This document shows, one piece after another, positions 15,091 through 19,121 of a stretch of 19,121 bases of DNA. Numbering within the stretch: the first letter of the stretch is position 1; each line of letters opens with the position of its first letter. The stretch covers positions 1-19,121 of the forward strand of contig JBBRPS010000081.1 of assembly GCA_038227745.1 (NCBI GenBank), in the 5' to 3' direction. The translations under genes were made by a program, and so were the position numbers. The DNA is from DASPXY01 sp038227745 (GTDB lineage: Bacteria; Planctomycetota; Planctomycetia; Gemmatales; Gemmataceae). The notes below the pieces were generated by a model. It ran no database searches. It saw only the letters and a list, made by a program, of their open reading frames with translations, and was not told the DNA's origin.

Positions 15091-15114
15091 GGCGAGCGGC
15101 AGGGAATTCGGTCC

Positions 15115-15148
15115 TTCCCCTCGCCCCTGTACGCGGGGGAGAGGGGAA
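15115..15148. terminator. Hairpin between convergent OsmC and amidase genes
   Basis: Arms TTCCCCTCGCCCC (15115-15127) and GGGGAGAGGGGAA (15136-15148) pair over 12 of 13 positions around an 8-base loop that includes GTACGC. It lies 24 bases past the OsmC stop and 20 bases past the amidase stop. It can therefore serve as a bidirectional terminator, although no strong T-run follows on either side. It could also be a dispersed palindromic intergenic repeat. Confidence 0.55.
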
Positions 15149-15168
15149 ACCAGGATCAACCCATCCGT

Positions 15169-16602
15169 TCACAGGACGGGTGGCCGCCGGCGGTGCCAGT
15201 CGGTCGCCCGCTGGTAGGCGTGGGCGATGGTGAGCAGGCGGGCCTCGCCCCACGCGCGCCCGGTGAACTGGATGCCGGTCGGCAGGTTGTTCGGGCCGAA
15301 GCCGTTCGGCACGGAAACGGCCGGCTGGCCAGCGAGGTTGCCCGCGGGGATAATCGCCGGCCCGCCGCCGAAACCGGGGTAGGCGCGGCTGAAGTCCACG
15401 TCGATTGGGTAGGCCACCGTCGAGCGCGACGGCGCCACCAGAGCGTCGTACTTCGCGTACAGCCCGTCGAGGGCGCGCTTGATCTTGGCGCGGACGCGCA
15501 TGGCGTCGAGGTAATCGACGGCCAGCGTCATCGTCGCCGCGTAGATCTCCCAGCGCGAGCCGGGGAAGCGCAGCTCGCGGGCGCGGCCGCTCTCGACCAG
15601 GTCGCGGAAGGCGCTGGCGGCCTCCGCGTTGATGATCGTGCCGACGACGGGGCCGAACGGCATGTCCGGGAAGGCAACGCCCTCCACCACGCTGCCGGTC
15701 TTGCGCAGCACCTCGACCGCGGCCTCGAAATTCTTACGCACTTCCGGCTGCGCCCCCTCGGTCGCGTTCTTGATGACGCCGATGCGGAAGCGCTTGCCGT
15801 CCCTGGCGGGGCGGTCTTTGGGACTTTCCGGGTAGTTGAAGGGCTTCGCGATGCTGGACGGGTCGAGGCGGTCGCGGCCGGCGATGGTGGCGAGGACCAG
15901 GCCGCAGTCGTCGGCGGTGCGGCACATCGGCCCGAGCTTGTCGAGCGTCCAGCTCAGGGCCATGGCGCCGTGACGGCTGACGCGGCCGTAGGTCGGCCGC
16001 AAGCCCGACACGCCGCAGTAGGCCGCCGGCGTGATGATCGACCCCGACGTCTCCGAGCCGATGGCGAACGGCACCAGCGCCGCCGCCACCGCCGCCCCGG
16101 GGCCGGTCGAGGAGCCGCCCGACCAGTATTTCAGGTTCCACGGCGTTCGTCCGGGGCCGGTGAACGAGGCGTCGGCGTTGTTGTAGCCGAAGCCGCCCGC
16201 CAGCTCGACCATCGCCAGCTTGGCCACGAGCACCGCGCCGGCGTCGCGCAGCTTGCGCACGACGGTGGCGTCTTCGTCGAAGACCTGCTTGCGATAGGGC
16301 TCGGCGCCCCAGGTCGTCGGCGCGCCGCGCGCGGCGAGGAGGTCCTTGGCGCCATAAGGGACACCGTGCAGCGGCCCGCGGTAGCGGCCGGCGCGGATCT
16401 CCGCGTCGGCGGCGCGGGCCTCCTTCAGGCCCTGCGCGCGCAGCACCGTCACCACGGCGCCGAGCTTCGGCCCGAGTTTTTCCAGGCGGTCGAGGTACGC
16501 CTCGGCGAGGGCGACGGGCGACAGTTTGCGGGCGCGGAGCAGCGCCGCCAGGTCGCGGACGGACGAGAACAGCACGTCGTCGGTGATCGGCTGCTGGGCC
16601 AC
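15169..16602 (-). CDS. Amidase-signature family hydrolase
   Basis: A 477-residue enzyme of the amidase signature family. I start it at GTG 16602, 9 bases after GGGAGG (16617-16612). An in-frame GTG at 16674 would add 24 Ser/Arg/Pro-rich residues and overlap the preceding gene. The Ser-cisSer-Lys triad is visible: K86 in GVPYGAKDLL, S165 in GGSST and S188 in GSETSGSIITPAAYCG, followed by GVSGLRPTYGRVS and LDKLGPMCRTADD. The signature normally reads GGSSGGxAAAVA; here it is GGSSTGPGAAVAAAL. The family hydrolyses carboxamides of widely different kinds, so the substrate is open; it could be a GatA-like or aryl/peptide amidase. No signal peptide is visible. It is the last gene of a STAS, Tat-protein, amidase series and starts 31 bases after the Tat-protein stop. 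Confidence 0.88.
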   Translation of the reverse strand: MAQQPITDDVLFSSVRDLAALLRARKLSPVALAEAYLDRLEKLGPKLGAVVTVLRAQGLKEARAADAEIRAGRYRGPLHGVPYGAKDLLAARGAPTTWGAEPYRKQVFDEDATVVRKLRDAGAVLVAKLAMVELAGGFGYNNADASFTGPGRTPWNLKYWSGGSSTGPGAAVAAALVPFAIGSETSGSIITPAAYCGVSGLRPTYGRVSRHGAMALSWTLDKLGPMCRTADDCGLVLATIAGRDRLDPSSIAKPFNYPESPKDRPARDGKRFRIGVIKNATEGAQPEVRKNFEAAVEVLRKTGSVVEGVAFPDMPFGPVVGTIINAEAASAFRDLVESGRARELRFPGSRWEIYAATMTLAVDYLDAMRVRAKIKRALDGLYAKYDALVAPSRSTVAYPIDVDFSRAYPGFGGGPAIIPAGNLAGQPAVSVPNGFGPNNLPTGIQFTGRAWGEARLLTIAHAYQRATDWHRRRPPVL

Positions 16603-16633
16603 GGCGGCGGGCCTCCCGGGTCTGGGGCGTTCG

Positions 16634-16951
16634 TCACGGGGCCTCGGCGACGAAGAGGAAGTCCGGCTCGTCACCGTTCTGGAGTGGGGTCTTGCGAAGG
16701 GCCGCGGCGCGGCGTGCGGTGGTTTCGAGGCGCTGGCGGATCCGCTTCAGCTGCTCCGCGCTGAGGTGCTTGCCGTGGCGCAGGCGGACGACCTCCGTCA
16801 GGGCCTGGGCGGCGCTGCTGAACGTTTCGGCGGCAGGGGGCTCGTCGGCGGGCCGGGCGGCCGCCGCTTCGGCCGTGGCGGCCAGAGGCGCGGCGGCGAG
16901 CAGGGCCAGGGTTTTGTTGAACTGACGGCGTGTCGGTTTTCGCCCGCTCAT
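16634..16951 (-). CDS. Small Tat-signal protein preceding amidase
   Basis: A 105-residue protein; ATG 16951 follows GAGGAG by 9 bases. I preferred this start over longer in-frame options because the Tat motif TRRQFNK (7-13) then sits at the N-terminus, followed by a hydrophobic Ala/Leu segment (14-31). The mature part is short, with an amphipathic charged helix (SAEQLKRIRQRLETTARRAAALRK) and an acidic/aromatic end (DEPDFLFVAEAP). I recognise no enzyme domain. It sits 20 bp after the STAS gene and 31 bp before the amidase start, so it is probably co-transcribed and may be a partner or escort for the amidase. That partnership is inference from gene order. Confidence 0.8.
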   Translation of the reverse strand: MSGRKPTRRQFNKTLALLAAAPLAATAEAAAARPADEPPAAETFSSAAQALTEVVRLRHGKHLSAEQLKRIRQRLETTARRAAALRKTPLQNGDEPDFLFVAEAP

Positions 16952-16971
16952 CGGCCCAGTCTCCTCGGGGG

Positions 16972-17373
16972 TCACGGAGTCGCCTTGGTGAAGCGAGCCA
17001 CCGCCTCCGGCACGCCCGGCTCGACGCCGAACGGCGCCGCCGAGGAACCGGCGGCGTTGATCAGCCGCGACGTCAAGAACACCTCGCGCACGTCGTCGCA
17101 CAGACCGCACAGCAGCATCTCGCCCCCCGCCTCCTGCAGTCGCTTGCGCAGGCTGAGCAGCGGCCGGAACCCCGCACTACCGACGTACTCCACCGCGGAC
17201 AGATCCACGACGACCTTGCGCGCCCCGTTGAGCGCGACCGCCGCGAGCAGTTCCTGGCGGAGCTGGTCCACCAGGTCGAAGTCGCCGCTGCGCAGCCGGG
17301 GGTGGGTGACCGCCAGCACGAGGACGCCCTGGTCGGTGCTGACGCGGAGGTAACGGTACTGCGGTTCAGTCAT
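16972..17373 (-). CDS. STAS-domain protein (anti-sigma-factor-antagonist-like)
   Basis: A 133-residue single-domain protein; ATG 17373, with only a weak purine-rich GAGAAG as ribosome-binding site. It follows the STAS pattern: strands at residues 16-22 and 53-58, DLSAVEYVGSAGFRPLLSLR (57-76), then a helix and the strand EMLLCGL. S66 in YVGSAG lies where SpoIIAA-like proteins carry the phosphorylatable serine. The residue before it is Gly instead of the common Asp. This suggests a regulatory partner-switching role with an anti-sigma kinase, but none is encoded nearby. It is the first gene of the probable operon with the Tat protein and amidase, and a good promoter match lies 51 bases upstream. 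Confidence 0.82.
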   Translation of the reverse strand: MTEPQYRYLRVSTDQGVLVLAVTHPRLRSGDFDLVDQLRQELLAAVALNGARKVVVDLSAVEYVGSAGFRPLLSLRKRLQEAGGEMLLCGLCDDVREVFLTSRLINAAGSSAAPFGVEPGVPEAVARFTKATP

Positions 17374-17423
17374 GGCTTCTCGGGCCGATCGCCGGAACGG
17401 GTAACGGATCGCAACTGTTGATG

Positions 17424-17452
17424 AGTTTACCGCCTCCGCCGCCCGAAGACAA
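17424..17452 (-). promoter_or_regulatory. Candidate sigma-70-like promoter of the STAS operon
   Basis: On the minus strand TTGTCT (17452-17447) and TAAACT (17429-17424) are separated by exactly 17 bases. Each matches the sigma-70 consensus at 4 of 6 positions. The -10 lies about 50 bases upstream of the STAS start codon, in the gap between the divergent STAS and beta-helix genes. Confidence 0.4.
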
Positions 17453-17572
17453 ACACCACGCGGGTAGACAATTCGGGCGACATGGCCACCGCCGCCCTCT
17501 GGGCCGGCGCCGGCGTTTCGCTACCATGACGTCGGCGAGTGCCCGACCTTCCCCTTACCGCTGGAGCCTCCC

Positions 17573-18931
17573 ATGAACACGGTCCGCGATTTCGGCGCGC
17601 GCGGCGACGGCAGGACGGACGACACCGCGGCCCTGAGCCACGCCATACAGCGCGGCGGCGGCGAACTGATCTTCCCGCGCGGCGACTACGTCCTCTCGCG
17701 CTCGCTGTACGTCCCACTGCAGCTGCACGGCCGCATCGCGATCCAGGGCGTCGGCGGCACCGCCCGGCTCCTCATGAACGGCCCCGGCCCGGCGCTGCAC
17801 CTGGTCGGCACGCACCGCCGCACCGCCCTGCCGGCCCACTTCGCCGAGGGCGTCTGGCAGCGCGAGCGCATGCCGATCGTCAGCGACCTGGAGATCGTCG
17901 GCGGCCACGCCCAGGCCGACGGCATTCTCATTGACGGCGCCATGCAGCCGACGCTGCGCGGCCTGCTGATCCGCCGCTGCCGCCACGGCATCCATCTGAA
18001 CAACCGCGACCGCAACGTCCTCGTCGCCGACTGCCACATCTACGACAACAGCGGCGTTGGCATCTTCTTCGACCGAGTCAACCTGCACCAGACGAACGTC
18101 CACGGCAACCACATCAGCTACTGCAAGCAGGGCGGCATCAAGATCGTCGGCAGCGAGATCCGCAACCTGCAAATCTGCTCGAACGACATCGAGTACAATT
18201 TCGACCTCAAGGCGGACAGTTCCGCGGACGTGCTATTCGACTGCCGCGACGGCACGGTGCGCGAGGGCACGCTGGTGGGCAACACGATCCAGGCGTCGCT
18301 GAGCCCGGGCGGGGCGAACGTGCGCTTCCTCGGCGCCGGCGGCGACAACCCAAACGCGGTCGGCCTGTTCGCGATCACCGGCAACCTGATCGGCAGCCAG
18401 CACACGGCAATCCATCTGGTCGCCTGCCGCGGCATGGTGGTGAGCGGCAACTCGATCTACAGCGGCTATCACGACGCCCTGCGTGCCGAGGACGCCGAGC
18501 ACCTCGTCATCGGTCCCAACAGCATCGACCACAACCCCGAATATCGCGGCCGCTCGACGGACAAGGTCGTCCTCACGCGCTGCCGCAATGTGACGATGAC
18601 CGGGGTGGTGCTGCAGCACACGCGCGAGGCGACCGCCGAGACGCACGCGAGCCTGGAGATCCGCGACTGCCGCAACGTGAGCGTGACGGGCTGCCAGGTC
18701 ATCAACGCGCGCGGCCGTGGCGTCGCGGTCTTCGGCAGCCAGACGGTGCGCGTGGCGGACTGCACGATCCGCGGCCGGGCCGACGACAAGAGCTACCGCG
18801 CCGCGGTGACGGTTGATCGGGCATCGTCGCAGGTGATGGTGGTGAACAACTTCCTGGGGCGGGGGGGCGACGGCGAGTTGCAGATGCCGAAGGCGGTCGG
18901 CGTCGCGGCCGGGAATGTCACGGTGGGATGA
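17573..18931 (+). CDS. Right-handed parallel beta-helix protein (pectate-lyase-superfamily-like)
   Basis: A 452-residue protein; ATG 17573 follows TGGAG by 7 bases. The N-terminus VRDFGARGDGRTDDTAALSH is the classic opening of the pectate-lyase-3/glycosyl-hydrolase-28-like beta-helix family, followed by GGGELIFPRGDYVLS. The rest is a run of beta-helix coils with Asn/Gly/His-rich turns, for example GIHLNNRDRNVLVADCHIYD, GNHISYCKQGGIKI and GNSIYSGYHDALRA. No signal peptide is visible at this start and none appears upstream in frame. It may be cytoplasmic, exported by another route or phage-tail-like; enzymatic activity on a polysaccharide is possible but no catalytic set is certain. Its only near neighbours are the divergent STAS operon and a downstream transposase. 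Confidence 0.85.
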   Translation: MNTVRDFGARGDGRTDDTAALSHAIQRGGGELIFPRGDYVLSRSLYVPLQLHGRIAIQGVGGTARLLMNGPGPALHLVGTHRRTALPAHFAEGVWQRERMPIVSDLEIVGGHAQADGILIDGAMQPTLRGLLIRRCRHGIHLNNRDRNVLVADCHIYDNSGVGIFFDRVNLHQTNVHGNHISYCKQGGIKIVGSEIRNLQICSNDIEYNFDLKADSSADVLFDCRDGTVREGTLVGNTIQASLSPGGANVRFLGAGGDNPNAVGLFAITGNLIGSQHTAIHLVACRGMVVSGNSIYSGYHDALRAEDAEHLVIGPNSIDHNPEYRGRSTDKVVLTRCRNVTMTGVVLQHTREATAETHASLEIRDCRNVSVTGCQVINARGRGVAVFGSQTVRVADCTIRGRADDKSYRAAVTVDRASSQVMVVNNFLGRGGDGELQMPKAVGVAAGNVTVG

Positions 18932-19065
18932 GGGGGAACGAAGCCGGCTGGTGGCTCCTCATATTAACCATTCTGCCCCCGTAGTTCTACTGTATCCGTC
19001 TTGAGCGGGTGCAACTTGTTCCGTAGATTCTCCTTGGGACTCAGCAGTCCGAGAAGGAGGACGCC

Positions 19066-19121
19066 ATGGAACGACGGTTTCGCGTGCGCTTGGAGGAGTT
19101 GCTCGACGATGCGGTCGTCGA
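19066..19121 (+). CDS. Partial 5' end of probable IS701-type transposase
   Basis: ATG 19066 follows AAGGAGG (19054-19060) by 5 bases. Eighteen complete codons are visible (MERRFRVRLEELLDDAVV) and the window then ends. The opening resembles, from memory, the start of IS701-family transposases in planctomycetes and other GC-rich bacteria. The preceding 100 bases (about 18960-19060) are richer in A+T than the host genes, as expected for an IS left end, but I could not define a terminal inverted repeat without the right end. The family assignment is tentative; the start itself is well supported by the ribosome-binding site. Confidence 0.5.
   Translation, partial: MERRFRVRLEELLDDAVV

Noticed and set aside
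16603..16674. Longer amidase N-terminus starting at GTG 16674
   Set aside because: The extra 24 residues are Ser/Arg/Pro-rich, overlap the end of the Tat-protein gene and lack a ribosome-binding site as good as the one before GTG 16602.
15193..16764. A 523-codon plus-strand open frame opposite the amidase
   Set aside because: Antisense shadow of a clear amidase-signature gene; no recognisable domain.
17503..17514. 12-bp palindrome GCCGGCGCCGGC before the beta-helix gene
   Set aside because: Short and purely G/C; such palindromes are common by chance in DNA of this composition.

Overview
The window is GC-rich, densely coding DNA that most resembles a planctomycete of the Gemmata/Gemmataceae type. 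The pointers are a TIGR02996-type N-terminal domain fused to leucine-rich repeats, large membrane-anchored Ser/Thr kinases (one with the N-terminal module usual in this group), a CRTAC1-type FG-GAP/ASPIC protein, a sialate-O-acetylesterase-like (SASA) domain, and transposase remnants. This assignment comes from recognising families; no database search was possible.

Layout. 1-506: non-coding leader with a short tandem repeat at the window edge. 507-3707 (+): a likely two-gene unit for exported proteins, a lysine-rich-tailed beta-propeller followed by a CRTAC1-type calcium-binding propeller. 3708-4017: a scar holding a ribosome-binding site plus start codon with no convincing gene, and WD40-like debris on the minus strand. 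4018-6213 (-): a 731-residue LRR protein with about 22 repeats. 6217-6708: a non-coding stretch with the degraded 3' end of a transposase. 6709-14022 (-): two large tandem genes, 42 bp apart. Each encodes a cytoplasmic Ser/Thr kinase, one membrane segment and a large extracytoplasmic part ending in a SASA (SGNH-type) esterase domain. 14023-14535: intergenic, with a probable kinase-operon promoter and a perfect 24-bp palindrome. 14536-15090 (+): an OsmC/Ohr-family protein. 15115-15148: a hairpin between convergent genes. 15169-17373 (-): a probable three-gene operon of STAS-domain protein, small Tat-signal protein and amidase. 17573-18931 (+): a right-handed beta-helix protein. 19066 onward (+): the first 18 codons of a probable IS701-type transposase, cut by the window end.

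The most notable element is the pair of kinase-esterase fusions. From the juxtamembrane region to the C-terminus the two proteins align almost without gaps, with only 18 differences in the last 230 residues by hand count. Their kinase domains, however, belong to visibly different subtypes: one has the N-terminal module, GSGGMGSVY and DMG; the other has GRGAFGEVW and DFG. This looks like one carbohydrate-active or carbohydrate-sensing ectodomain wired to two different kinase outputs in one operon. The mechanism is inference; the architecture is read directly from the sequence.
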